DNA from: Victivallales bacterium
Lineage (GTDB): Bacteria; Verrucomicrobiota; Lentisphaeria; Oligosphaerales; Oligosphaeraceae
Direction: 5' to 3'
NCBI GenBank assembly: GCA_017617415.1
Contig: JAFZWH010000133.1
Coordinates: forward strand, 1 to 58,278
Length of the DNA stretch: 58,278 nucleotides
In this document: in pieces, positions 7,105-15,632 of the stretch
Layout: each line of letters starts with the position of its first letter
Numbering within the stretch: the first letter of the stretch is position 1
Program-made: the position numbers and the translations under genes
The notes under the pieces: model-generated
Told to the model about the DNA's origin: nothing
Database searches by the model: none
What the model saw: the letters and a program-made list of their open reading frames with translations, nothing else

Positions 7105-7593
7105 ATGGTGAAGAATGCCCTGCTAGCCTTGTCGGACGAGGAGTTGCTCAAACTCTGCCGGGTGGACTTGTGTCGCGGCACGGGCCCCGGAGGACAGAAG
7201 CGCAACAAGACCTCCAGTGCGGTACGCATCACCCACCTGGCCAGCGGTCTTGCCGCGATGGATGACGCCACACGCTCGCAGCACCTCAATCGCGCCCATG
7301 CGCTGGCGAAACTGCGCGTGGAGTTGGCGGTGAATCTCCCGCCGGACGAGGAGTTCGCGCAGCCGGCTATTCCCTTGGAGCCGATGCCTCGCGCGGGGCG
7401 TCCGGAGTATCCGCTCTGGCTGGGCGAGTTGTTCAGCGCACTGCAACACCATGGTTTCCAGCCCGCCCCCGTGGCGGCGGTCTACGGCTGCTCCACCGCG
7501 CATCTCATCCGCGTCATCGGCAAGGACGAGACCGCCTGGCAGCACTTTTCCCAGGCACGCCAGCGTCTGGGGCTGCCGCCGCTGCACCGGTAA
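7105..7593 (+). CDS. Release-factor-like GGQ protein (ribosome rescue type)
   Basis: The product is 162 residues. CRGTGPGGQKRNKTSSAVRITH carries the GGQ motif (residues 29-31), whose Gln positions water for peptidyl-tRNA hydrolysis at the ribosomal peptidyl-transferase centre. There is no codon-recognition domain, so it belongs to the short RF-1-domain family, not to RF1 or RF2. The C-terminal half (PEYPLWLGELFSALQHHGF...LIRVIGKDETAWQHFSQARQRLGLPPL) is unlike the basic tail of ArfB; it looks like a small helical domain that could contact RNA or the ribosome. The usual NKxSSxVxL after GGQ appears as NKTSSAVRI. I infer a stalled-ribosome rescue or nonstandard hydrolase role. It is followed by a strong GC hairpin. 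Confidence 0.75.
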   Translation: MVKNALLALSDEELLKLCRVDLCRGTGPGGQKRNKTSSAVRITHLASGLAAMDDATRSQHLNRAHALAKLRVELAVNLPPDEEFAQPAIPLEPMPRAGRPEYPLWLGELFSALQHHGFQPAPVAAVYGCSTAHLIRVIGKDETAWQHFSQARQRLGLPPLHR

Positions 7594-7615
7594 GGGGGTT
7601 TGTACCCTACAATTC

Positions 7616-7636
7616 TACGGGGGCGGCGCCCCCGTA
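7616..7636. repeat. GC hairpin between the GGQ gene and proA
   Basis: TACGGGGGC and GCCCCCGTA form a perfect 9-base-pair stem with a GGC loop, 22 bases after the upstream stop. There is no T run. It resembles the CTGxxGGCG-CCC-CGCC hairpins at 28324 and 39183. Confidence 0.6.
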
Positions 7637-7680
7637 CCCCTGCGGTTTGGCACTGGTGTGTTCCCGTTCGCGAGAACTAT

Positions 7681-7710
7681 CATTCCTCATTCCTCATTCC
7701 TCATTCCCTC
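7681..7710 (+). repeat. Heptamer tandem repeat forming the proA leader
   Basis: ATTCCTC is repeated three times and followed by ATTCCCTC, ending directly at the proA ATG. No Shine-Dalgarno site is present. The same type of ATTSCTM heptamer array abuts the start codons of cstA and the Nudix gene, and a related array overlaps the ispH start. Confidence 0.8.
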
Positions 7711-8991
7711 ATGGCGACTCGTGATCTTGCGCAACTGGCCAAACAGGCCTCGATACCCCTTTCGGATTGTAGTCTGGATGCCCGCAACCATGCGCTTATG
7801 GCGATGGCGGATGCACTTGCTGTGCACGCCGATGAAATCCGTGCGGCGAATGAGCGCGACCTGGATGCGGCTCGTCAAAATGGCCTGGACACGCCGTTGC
7901 TCAAGCGCCTGGTCTTTGACGACGCCAAACGCGCTTCGGTTATTGACGGACTGCGTAGCCTGGCCGCTTTGCCGGATCCGCTGGGGCGGGTGCTCACGCA
8001 TACCGAATTGGCAGATGGACTGGAACTTACGCGCGTGAGTTGTCCAATCGGCGTGATCGGCATTATCTTCGAGGCCCGTCCGGATGCGGTGGTGCAGATT
8101 TCCTCGCTGTGCCTCAAGAGCGGCAACGCCGTCCTGCTGAAGGGCGGCAGCGAGGCGTTGCACACCAACCGCGCCCTCGCCACCGTAATCGCGGAGGCTA
8201 CGGCGACCTGCGGAGTCCCTGAACATTGGATTCAGCTTCTGGAGACGCGCACCGAGGTCACCGAGATGCTCGCGCTTAATGAGTACATCGACCTGATTGT
8301 GCCGCGCGGCTCCAACGCCTTCGTGAAATACATCATGGAGCACACCACCATCCCCGTGCTCGGACACTCCTCGGGCCTTTGCCACCTCTACATCGATAGC
8401 GCCGCCAACGCCGAGATGGCCTGCCGCATCGCCGTGGACGCCAAGACGCAGGCCCCCGCCACCTGCAACACCATCGAGACGCTCCTTATCCATCAGGACG
8501 CCGCGACTGCGCTTCTGCCACAACTCGCTGGTGCGCTGCGAGCCGCCAAAGTCGAACTCCGAGGCGACGAGCGCAGTCGCGCCATCGTGCCGGATTTGCT
8601 CCCCGCCACCGTCGAGGACTGGTCAACTGAATATCTTGATTACATATTGTCTATTAAGGTAGTAGATGATATTTCTGAGGCGATTGACCACATCAATCGT
8701 TTCGGCTCGCATCACACCGACGCCATCGTGACCGATGACGAAAATGCCGCCCGGCTCTTCCAGCGCCGCGTGGACTCCGCCGATGTCTTCTGGAATGCCT
8801 CCACACGCTTTGCGGACGGCTTCCGCTTCGGTCTCGGCGCCGAGGTCGGCATCTCCACCAGCAAAATCCACTCGCGTGGCCCCGTCGGGTTGGAAGGCCT
8901 CACCATCTACAAGTGGCTGCTGGACGGCTCCGGCCAGGCGGTCGCACCCTTCTGCGATGGTCGCGCCAAATTCACCCACCGACCACTATAA
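7711..8991 (+). CDS. proA: Gamma-glutamyl phosphate reductase (proline synthesis)
   Basis: The product is 426 residues, the normal length; the ATG at 7711 was chosen because the upstream in-frame extension is repeat and hairpin sequence. ProA reduces gamma-glutamyl phosphate with NADPH to glutamate semialdehyde, the second step of proline synthesis, in the cytoplasm. Family signatures are seen throughout: PIGVIGIIFEARPDAVVQISSLCLKSGNAVLLKGG, VLGHSSGLCHLYID, AKTQAPATCNTIETLLIH with the catalytic Cys, and FRFGLGAEVGISTSKIHSRGPVGLEGLTIYKW near the C-terminus. proB is not adjacent. The stretch 8626-8682 (EYLDYILSIKVVDDISEAIDHIN) uses strikingly AT-rich codons although the protein sequence is conserved. 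The gene converges on the GntR-type regulator. Confidence 0.95.
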   Translation: MATRDLAQLAKQASIPLSDCSLDARNHALMAMADALAVHADEIRAANERDLDAARQNGLDTPLLKRLVFDDAKRASVIDGLRSLAALPDPLGRVLTHTELADGLELTRVSCPIGVIGIIFEARPDAVVQISSLCLKSGNAVLLKGGSEALHTNRALATVIAEATATCGVPEHWIQLLETRTEVTEMLALNEYIDLIVPRGSNAFVKYIMEHTTIPVLGHSSGLCHLYIDSAANAEMACRIAVDAKTQAPATCNTIETLLIHQDAATALLPQLAGALRAAKVELRGDERSRAIVPDLLPATVEDWSTEYLDYILSIKVVDDISEAIDHINRFGSHHTDAIVTDDENAARLFQRRVDSADVFWNASTRFADGFRFGLGAEVGISTSKIHSRGPVGLEGLTIYKWLLDGSGQAVAPFCDGRAKFTHRPL

Positions 8992-9023
8992 AGCGAGAGC
9001 GAAAGGGTTCCCCGCGTGCGACA

Positions 9024-10076
9024 TTACACGCTGTCCCTGGACACGATGACCGGCTTGACCATTCCGTGGTAGGTTTTGCCGTGCGAAACCGCCTGGATGC
9101 CTTTCCAGAGTTTCTGCATGTAGTCGGACATCTGGGGCGCCACGGTGGTCAGGGCGGGGCGGCAGAATTGGCTGAAGAAGTTGTCATCGAAACTGATTAG
9201 CGCGATTTGCTGCGGCACCTTGATATTGCGGCGATGCAATGTATCCAGGAGATTGACTGCGAGGTGGTCAAATGGGCTGATCAGCGCGTCCACGCCATTG
9301 CTTTTCTCCAGAAGGCGTGCAATCACCTTGTCGCCTGGTTCCAGCCAGTCCCAGTCGTCCGCCGCAATATCTATATATGACGGCGGATTCGGCAGAGTGT
9401 GCAAATAGTTTCGGATACCTTTGAGGCGCAGGTCAAACTCGTCGCCAAGCGCCTTCGACAAATAATAATGATACGTGATGTTTAGCAGACCGATGCGTTT
9501 TTTGCCGGCCTCCACGAGTGCCTGGGCGGCATATTGCCCCGCCAGTCGCTCGTCCGGTGCGACATAGTTTACCCCCTCCAATGCCCAATTCAGCAGGATG
9601 GTCTTGGGATGAGCGGCGATGAATGTGTTCAGCATTTCTTCGGGAAAACGTCCTGCCAGCAAGATGAGTTCGTCGGCGGGGAGAATCTCCTCATTCAGTT
9701 TGGTGGAGAAAATGAACTGGGTTCGTATTTGAATGCGAGTGCCGTAGAATTGCTGGAACGAGGCGATGAGCCGGTAGAAGAATGGATTATCCCATAACGT
9801 GTATTCCAGCACAAACAACACTGACAGCCGTTGGGCTTTTCGCTGCGGCGGGGCGCATGTCCGGCGGATGATTTGCACGCCGAGGCCGTGATGCCCGCAG
9901 ACCAGCCCCTCCGCCTTGAGCAAGACCACGGCCTGACGCGCCGTGGTCTTGCTGACCCCGAAGCCCTCGCACAGCAGACTCGTTGAGGGCAAATAGGAGT
10001 TCAAAGGGTATTCTCCGCTTAGGATGCGTTCCTTCAGCGTCTGCGCCAGTTGCTCTGCTTTGCTTTGGATGGACAT
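9024..10076 (-). CDS. GntR-HTH / LacI-type sugar-binding transcriptional regulator
   Basis: The product is 350 residues. Residues 1-70 form a GntR-type winged helix (SKAEQLAQTLKERILSGEYPLNSYLPSTSLLCEGFGVSKTTARQAVVLLKAEGLV). The rest is a periplasmic-binding-protein-like effector domain as in LacI/PurR (LSVLFVLEYTLWDNPFFYRLIASFQQF; GVDALISPFDHLAVNLLDTLHRRNIKVPQQIALISFDD; LTTVAPQMSDYMQKLW). This combination is the AraR-like or GntR/LacI hybrid class, which usually senses sugars. It sits just upstream of, and divergent from, the pseudopilin 1 / giant glycosidase genes, so I infer that it controls them or the nearby GH32-like gene. The operator was not identified. No Shine-Dalgarno site is obvious. 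Confidence 0.85.
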   Translation of the reverse strand: MSIQSKAEQLAQTLKERILSGEYPLNSYLPSTSLLCEGFGVSKTTARQAVVLLKAEGLVCGHHGLGVQIIRRTCAPPQRKAQRLSVLFVLEYTLWDNPFFYRLIASFQQFYGTRIQIRTQFIFSTKLNEEILPADELILLAGRFPEEMLNTFIAAHPKTILLNWALEGVNYVAPDERLAGQYAAQALVEAGKKRIGLLNITYHYYLSKALGDEFDLRLKGIRNYLHTLPNPPSYIDIAADDWDWLEPGDKVIARLLEKSNGVDALISPFDHLAVNLLDTLHRRNIKVPQQIALISFDDNFFSQFCRPALTTVAPQMSDYMQKLWKGIQAVSHGKTYHGMVKPVIVSRDSV

Positions 10077-10228
10077 CGGGTGGAATAAAAGAAAATTGTT
10101 TTCGGGTGCTTTTTACTATAATCCATATATCCATTTCATGATGGTGGCGGGAAGTTGGCACGCTGTATAACTTTGCTCTTTTTGTGCAAAGCTGTTTCAG
10201 ATAATCCCCACGAATGGGATGGTGGCAT

Positions 10229-10257
10229 TTGTTTCAGGCCTCAAAAGGGTATATAAT
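10229..10257 (+). promoter_or_regulatory. Promoter of pseudopilin 1
   Basis: TTGTTT (10229-10234), a 17-base spacer and TATAAT (10252-10257). Pseudopilin 2 has the same TTGTTT-17-TATAAT promoter at 32329-32357. The leader from about 10264 to the start codon is roughly 100 bases, and the gene has a good AGAGGAA ribosome-binding site. Confidence 0.55.
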
Positions 10258-10367
10258 TAGGATGCGGACACGACTCTGTCCTGGAAAATGTTTTCTTCTC
10301 CAATGGCGTTTCAGCGCACTGGCCGAAGCGCCACCCATCCCAAAACAACAACCTAGAGGAATCAAAC

Positions 10368-11060
10368 ATGAAACGAAACTTCACTCTCATCGAACTCCTC
10401 GTCGTGATCGCCATCATCGCCATCCTGGCGGGAATGATTTTGCCCGCACTGGGCAAGGCTCGCCAGAAGGCGCAGGCGGTCTCCTGCGTCAGCAACATGA
10501 AGCAGATGGCTCTTTCCTCGATTCTTTATGCCAATGACAACCGCGACTGCGTTCCTCCCACGTCAGTCCATTACAAAGATGTGGATCGTGCCTGGCCGGA
10601 ACTGCTCATCCGCGCTGGTCTGGAGCGCAAGAACCTGGTCTGCCCGTCGGCCGGCTTCTCGGGTGCCGATGAGGATGGCTATCAGGCCGCGCTGAACACC
10701 AAACTGACGGACGACAACGCGATGGCCATCACCGGCGCATTGGAGTTCTGCCACTATGGCTTCACCGAACTGGGCTATCTCTACACCTACAAGGGCAAGA
10801 AATACTCCAACATTGACCGGGCGGGTGCAACATACCAGTACATTGACACTTGCCGGGGCGGCGATGGTGGCACCCTCCTTGCTTCTGGTGCCAACGCGGG
10901 CTACTACATCAATGAAAGCTGGTATGTTGAACCCAAGGAGTTCAACGACTACCGCCACAGCAAGCGCGGCAACGTGTCTTTCTTCGACGGCCATGTTGAG
11001 TCGCTGACCGAAGACGAACTCAAGGCGAAGTGCGAACTCAATGGTGCGCCGGCGAACTAA
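10368..11060 (+). CDS. Prepilin-type N-terminal domain protein (pseudopilin 1)
   Basis: The product is 230 residues with the type IV pilin/pseudopilin leader [33 protein letters not shown]: Glu at mature position 5 and a single hydrophobic helix. The residue before the Phe is Asn, not the usual Gly at the prepilin-peptidase cleavage site. The body is a globular extracytoplasmic domain with Cys residues. The C-terminal motif [18 protein letters not shown] is the H-x9-DG signature of a large pseudopilin-like class that is very abundant in Lentisphaerota and Planctomycetes. Such proteins are thought to build type II secretion-like or surface structures; the substrate is unknown. A terminator hairpin follows, then the giant secreted protein gene 66 bases after the stop. 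Confidence 0.9.
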   Translation: MKRNFTLIELLVVIAIIAILAGMILPALGKARQKAQAVSCVSNMKQMALSSILYANDNRDCVPPTSVHYKDVDRAWPELLIRAGLERKNLVCPSAGFSGADEDGYQAALNTKLTDDNAMAITGALEFCHYGFTELGYLYTYKGKKYSNIDRAGATYQYIDTCRGGDGGTLLASGANAGYYINESWYVEPKEFNDYRHSKRGNVSFFDGHVESLTEDELKAKCELNGAPAN

Positions 11061-11080
11061 GCCAAGTCTCTGAACAACTG

Positions 11081-11124
11081 GCACCAGTCTGGTCTCCCAT
11101 GGGATTTCAGACTGGCGCTATTTT
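11081..11124 (+). terminator. Terminator between pseudopilin 1 and the giant glycosidase gene
   Basis: GCACCAGTCTG (11081-11091) pairs with CAGACTGGCGC (11108-11118), then TATTTTAT follows. It ends only a few bases before the ATG of the next gene, so that gene needs read-through or its own promoter. Confidence 0.7.
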
Positions 11125-11126
11125 AT

Positions 11127-14100
11127 ATGGGTATGACCAATTTCTTTCGCAGATTTCTTGGGGCGGCTTTGCTGGCTCTCTGGGGGAGTTGCTTTGCGCA
11201 ATGGAGCGGCGCACGGCTGGAGAACGAAGCTGTCCGAATGGATTTCGCGCCCTCAAACGGCGCGGGGCTGGCTGGACTCTACAACAAGCAGACCGGCTAT
11301 GCAATTCCGCTTGCCCTTGAGGCAGAGGACTCCCTTTGGCGAATCCAGCTGTGGCTGGACGGGCGAGTCCAGGAGTGTCGCCCGAAGACCCCGCCGGAAT
11401 TGTCAGTTATTGACCAGAATTTTCTTGAATTGTCTTGGAACGAGAGATTTGGAGAATATTCGGCCAAGGTGACTGCCACCGTACAGTTGGAGGAAAATTC
11501 TGGCATTGCCAACTGGGGACTTTCCATTGAGGTGTCCGGGACTCCCGCTCCGCTCCTCTTTGCCGTGGACTATCCGCTGCTGCCGCGCATCGGGTCGATT
11601 GGCGATGACGCGCTGGCGATTCCCTTCGGCTTTGGCAAAATCCTGAAAAATCCCTGCCATCAGACCTTTTCGCCCTGGCCGAGTTATCCCGGCTGGTGGA
11701 GCGGGCAGTTCTGCGTGTATGCGGGAAACCCCGACGCGCGGGGGCAAGGCTATCCTGCTTCGGGTCAACGCTATGTCGATGCCTTTTTCCGCGGGAATTC
11801 CCGCCGCGAGACGGGACTTTACTATAGCTCCGACGATCCGGACGGATGGACCAAGGAGTTTCGGCTTCAAGGCGGCGCGGACACGCCTTATTTCTCCATG
11901 GGGATTCGGCATTTCCCCGAATGGCCGTCTGATTGGGAAGACACAGGCCGACAGGCGGGTTCATTCCGCTACGTCATCCCGTATCCTGTTCGTTTGGGCA
12001 CCTACACTGGCGGGGTGGATGACGGCATCGAGTTGTATCGTCGGCAAGTACTTGATTATCCACGGATGCAGGCGTGTGGACCACTGAAGGGCGAGCATTC
12101 CCCAGGTTGGCTTTCACAAATGGTCGCGGAAAATCCGCTCTTCAGCAACAACTGGTGTTCGCCGTCCGACTTGCCGCGTCGTCTCCAGCGGCTTCAGGAG
12201 TTCTACCAGGTTCCGCTCATTCTTCATCATTATGCCTATTGGATGAATTACTTTGACTTCTACTACCCCGATTATGCTCCCTTGGCGAACGGCTACCGGG
12301 AGGCGATGCAGGTGGTGCGTCACGCCAAGGCCGGGGTGATGCCCTACGTGAACTGTGCACGGGCGGATATGCGCTCCAGGGCATTCCAGCGCGACGGCCT
12401 CCAGGAGGATGCGGTGAAACTTCGGGACGGGATGTCACTGCTGGCTCCGATGCAAGGCAACCCTTTTGTTGTGATGACGCACGGGAAACGCTGGTCGGGC
12501 AAACTGGCACGCCTCGCCGAATACCTGGTCGGTGGCGGCGAGGCCAGCGGATTCTATTTGGACGAGGGTGGCCAGTCCAGCCATCGCCTCTACAATCCCG
12601 GAGGCCCGCAGCACGGCAGTCCCGCATACACGAGAAACTACCGCCAGATGACCCGCCAGGTGCGGGAAGCAGCCATGCGCCATTGTCCCGAGGCGTTCCT
12701 CTCCACCGAATGGTGCAACGAGAACTACGTCGGATGCATCGACTCCTTTCTGCTGTATAGTCTCAAGGGCGCCGGCGGCGATTGGTATCTGGACCAGAAT
12801 TTCGACCATTATCCGGTCTTCATGAAGGTCTATCACGAATATGCGACTGGTCACGGTGCGCCCATCGACGGCAATACGCCGGAGGAAATCAACCGCCTTT
12901 CCTATGCGCTCAACTTCGTCTGGGGGCTGCAACTCCATGCCATGAATGCCGACACCGAAAGCAACTTTCAGCGTCCAGACGCCCTTTTCTCGCGCAATCT
13001 GGCCCGGGCGGGCTTCCAGGCGGCGGGGGACTACCTGCTGGGCGGACAAAGCGTGCCGATGGCCATGGCAAGAGACCGCCAGGCCCTCGGAACGTCCGCA
13101 TTGGGCGTGCTGTCGGAGGAAAGCACGGTGGCCTCCTGGCCATCCGCTCCCTGGAAAGGCCCTGCAGTTTTGGGAAGCGCGTGGCTTAGCCGGGTGGATG
13201 GCTCGCTGGGCATCGTGATGGTCGGCAGCGTCGCCGGAGGGCATTCCGCCACCTTGTGCCTGGACGGGACGGTCTCCGAGCTTGCGGGAGGGCGGCAGCT
13301 CTGGCGGCTCTGGCCACTGCCCGCAGCAAAATTGATGGAGTTATCGGATGAGCCAGTGGAGTTGCCGGTCGAAATCGCAGAGAATGACTGCCTGGTGCTG
13401 GCGGTGCGAAAAGATGCTCCTCCAGAACCGCGTCCGCTGGTTGCCCCGAACGGCAAAATCGTCACCGCCGACGGCGAAGGGATTTTCCCGCGTCAGCAAG
13501 TCTCGGACAATCGGGTCTGGATTGCCGAATTCCATGCGTTGGCAAACCGTTTTTCCGCCGAAGAGACAACGCTGGAGTTCAGGGACCTGTCAGGAGATGC
13601 CGCGAAACCGTTGTCCCCTTTGCACCCCATGGTCATCGAATGTGAACGCCCTGGAACGCCATTGAGTTTCGACCGCTGCCATCCCTCCGAGCTGCGCATT
13701 GACGACGAGGGGGACGTCCTCGCCTGGGGAGCGGGGCGCGTCATCTACGGCGAGGCGAAACTGGTCCACGAAGGCTCGCTCCGCATCCCGAATGACTATG
13801 AAATCCACTGGGCGGACAGCCGCTTCCTGGCCGCGCCTAAGGCGATGTTCGCCGCACCAGTCGTGCCTGAGGATTTCTCTACTCTGCTGGATGGCCGTCG
13901 CCCCAGCCATGCGGAAAAGGACCGCCTCGCGGAGTGGATTGCGCTGGCCAATGGCAGAAGCTGGCTGGCGACCGGACGCATTGCACTGCCACGGCTTCAG
14001 GACGAATGGCTCGTGCCCGAAACTCCGCGCTGTTTCCCCGAATGCGCCGTCACCCCGCTGGCGCCTCAATGCACGCCTGGGCTGCGTCAGGCCGAGGATG

Positions 14101-15623
14101 GCGCACTGACGGTCGGCGAGGAGGCAGTTGCAACTTTTGTGCCGGTGCTGTTGTCCTCGGCAGGTTCTGCACCGAAGTTCTACCACTACACGGAATTGCA
14201 GGTCGTGGAGCCGTTGCTGGTGGATTTGCCTTCCGAATACCGAATGCTTCGACCAGAATCGGACGGCACTTACGCTACACTTCTGCGCATCCGCAATCTC
14301 GGACAGAAACCGATGACTTTCCGTCTTGACGCCGAGTTGCCGGACGGCTGGGAGTTGGCTACTGACGCAGGGCGTCAGTATGAGCTGCCAGCCTTCACGC
14401 AGGTTTATTTGCCTGTGCGAATCGTGTCGTCGCGAGGAGGCAGTCTTTTGGGAACCAAGCCATTTGCGCTACTTGTCCGCTACGACGAGAACCGAGAAAT
14501 CACGATGCGTCAGGATGGCCTGCTGGTCGGGCGGGAACTGGCGGTTGCACCGGAGAGGACATCGGGCATCGTTGACAATCCCGACGATGGCGGATGGGTG
14601 ATCATCGGAGATCATAGCTTTTTGCTCCGTCCCAATGAGGACAATCTCCTGAAGTTTGGAGTGACTGGCGATGTGGTGTCGGTGGTGGTCCGCAATAGTT
14701 CCGGAGAAGTCGTGTGGAGCGAACAGAGCGAGTCACCGCGGGATTATGTGCTGGAAGTGCCTGCCCGACCGGATGAACTCTATCAGGTGGAGTGCCACTC
14801 GCTTTGGCGTTCGGTCGTCTATGCGCCAAAGCGTTGTCTGGTGGGCTTTGCCGCCGGGCTGGACAAATCGACCAATTTCGTGGATGCCGGCCAGAGCTTC
14901 TTCCTCCGGCCGCTTGAGCAGGAACTGAAAATCGCCATCGGAAGCGGTCTGGACGGCGGGACGCTGCTGCGCCTGTTTGACGGCGATGGTCGGCCCATTG
15001 CTCCCGCGTGTCGCCATACTTCGACGATGATTGAGCTGGGAGGCGTCCTGGAGTTTTCGCTTGCGCCCGAACAACTGGAGCATCCTGTGAGAGTGGAGCT
15101 GCGCACGCCGGGCAACATCAAAATCCTTGCGGGAGCCCTGCCGTGGCTGTCGCCGCTGCCGGAGAATGTTCTGGAATTCTCCGGAATAAAGCCATTGTCT
15201 GCGGAGATGGATACATCGTTGCCCCACGTAGTGGAGAATGTCACCGCACGCATTGCGGAGACGGCGGGGTTCGCCGTTCGCCAGAAAAACTACTATCTCA
15301 CTGGCCGCGAGACCGTTCTTGATGTCCCCACCGGAAAACTTGAGCCAGGGCGTTACCGCATCACCTTTGATGTGCGATTGGAAGGGGCGCCACAGGCGAG
15401 TTTTGCCGTCTATGCACAGTGGCAGGAGGATGCCGATGGTTGCTGCCAAGTCCATATCACTCCGCAGAATTACCAATGGATTCGTCAAGAGGACGGGACT
15501 CAGGGCATGTCATTGGAGTTTGACGTCGCGCACTCTGCCCAGGAATGCATTCTGGTCATTCATTCCGGACGCCAGCCGATGCTCTGCTTCGGGAATTTCC
15601 AATTCAGCAGGATTTCAGAATAA
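11127..15623 (+). CDS. Giant secreted glycosidase-like protein with a DUF6259-like TIM barrel
   Basis: The product is 1498 residues. It has a signal peptide (FFRRFLGAALLALWGSCFAQ); ATG 11127 or ATG 11133 could be the start. Residues about 25-310 look like an N-terminal beta-sandwich. A TIM-barrel-like region follows (about 325-650), with WYxxDxNFDHYP-like strands, an Asp in GFYLDEGG near residue 475 and a Glu in FLSTEWCNENY about 50 residues later; I take these as the likely catalytic pair. The architecture resembles DUF6259-type proteins, and the secreted protein at 41600 shares the same LDExG/TE spacing. The remaining about 800 residues are beta-sandwich modules. I infer cell-surface or periplasmic glycan cleavage; the substrate is unknown. 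The neighbours are a pseudopilin upstream and a convergent GH32-like gene. Codon use is normal. Confidence 0.7.
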   Translation: MGMTNFFRRFLGAALLALWGSCFAQWSGARLENEAVRMDFAPSNGAGLAGLYNKQTGYAIPLALEAEDSLWRIQLWLDGRVQECRPKTPPELSVIDQNFLELSWNERFGEYSAKVTATVQLEENSGIANWGLSIEVSGTPAPLLFAVDYPLLPRIGSIGDDALAIPFGFGKILKNPCHQTFSPWPSYPGWWSGQFCVYAGNPDARGQGYPASGQRYVDAFFRGNSRRETGLYYSSDDPDGWTKEFRLQGGADTPYFSMGIRHFPEWPSDWEDTGRQAGSFRYVIPYPVRLGTYTGGVDDGIELYRRQVLDYPRMQACGPLKGEHSPGWLSQMVAENPLFSNNWCSPSDLPRRLQRLQEFYQVPLILHHYAYWMNYFDFYYPDYAPLANGYREAMQVVRHAKAGVMPYVNCARADMRSRAFQRDGLQEDAVKLRDGMSLLAPMQGNPFVVMTHGKRWSGKLARLAEYLVGGGEASGFYLDEGGQSSHRLYNPGGPQHGSPAYTRNYRQMTRQVREAAMRHCPEAFLSTEWCNENYVGCIDSFLLYSLKGAGGDWYLDQNFDHYPVFMKVYHEYATGHGAPIDGNTPEEINRLSYALNFVWGLQLHAMNADTESNFQRPDALFSRNLARAGFQAAGDYLLGGQSVPMAMARDRQALGTSALGVLSEESTVASWPSAPWKGPAVLGSAWLSRVDGSLGIVMVGSVAGGHSATLCLDGTVSELAGGRQLWRLWPLPAAKLMELSDEPVELPVEIAENDCLVLAVRKDAPPEPRPLVAPNGKIVTADGEGIFPRQQVSDNRVWIAEFHALANRFSAEETTLEFRDLSGDAAKPLSPLHPMVIECERPGTPLSFDRCHPSELRIDDEGDVLAWGAGRVIYGEAKLVHEGSLRIPNDYEIHWADSRFLAAPKAMFAAPVVPEDFSTLLDGRRPSHAEKDRLAEWIALANGRSWLATGRIALPRLQDEWLVPETPRCFPECAVTPLAPQCTPGLRQAEDGALTVGEEAVATFVPVLLSSAGSAPKFYHYTELQVVEPLLVDLPSEYRMLRPESDGTYATLLRIRNLGQKPMTFRLDAELPDGWELATDAGRQYELPAFTQVYLPVRIVSSRGGSLLGTKPFALLVRYDENREITMRQDGLLVGRELAVAPERTSGIVDNPDDGGWVIIGDHSFLLRPNEDNLLKFGVTGDVVSVVVRNSSGEVVWSEQSESPRDYVLEVPARPDELYQVECHSLWRSVVYAPKRCLVGFAAGLDKSTNFVDAGQSFFLRPLEQELKIAIGSGLDGGTLLRLFDGDGRPIAPACRHTSTMIELGGVLEFSLAPEQLEHPVRVELRTPGNIKILAGALPWLSPLPENVLEFSGIKPLSAEMDTSLPHVVENVTARIAETAGFAVRQKNYYLTGRETVLDVPTGKLEPGRYRITFDVRLEGAPQASFAVYAQWQEDADGCCQVHITPQNYQWIRQEDGTQGMSLEFDVAHSAQECILVIHSGRQPMLCFGNFQFSRISE

Positions 15624-15632
15624 CCTGTCCCA

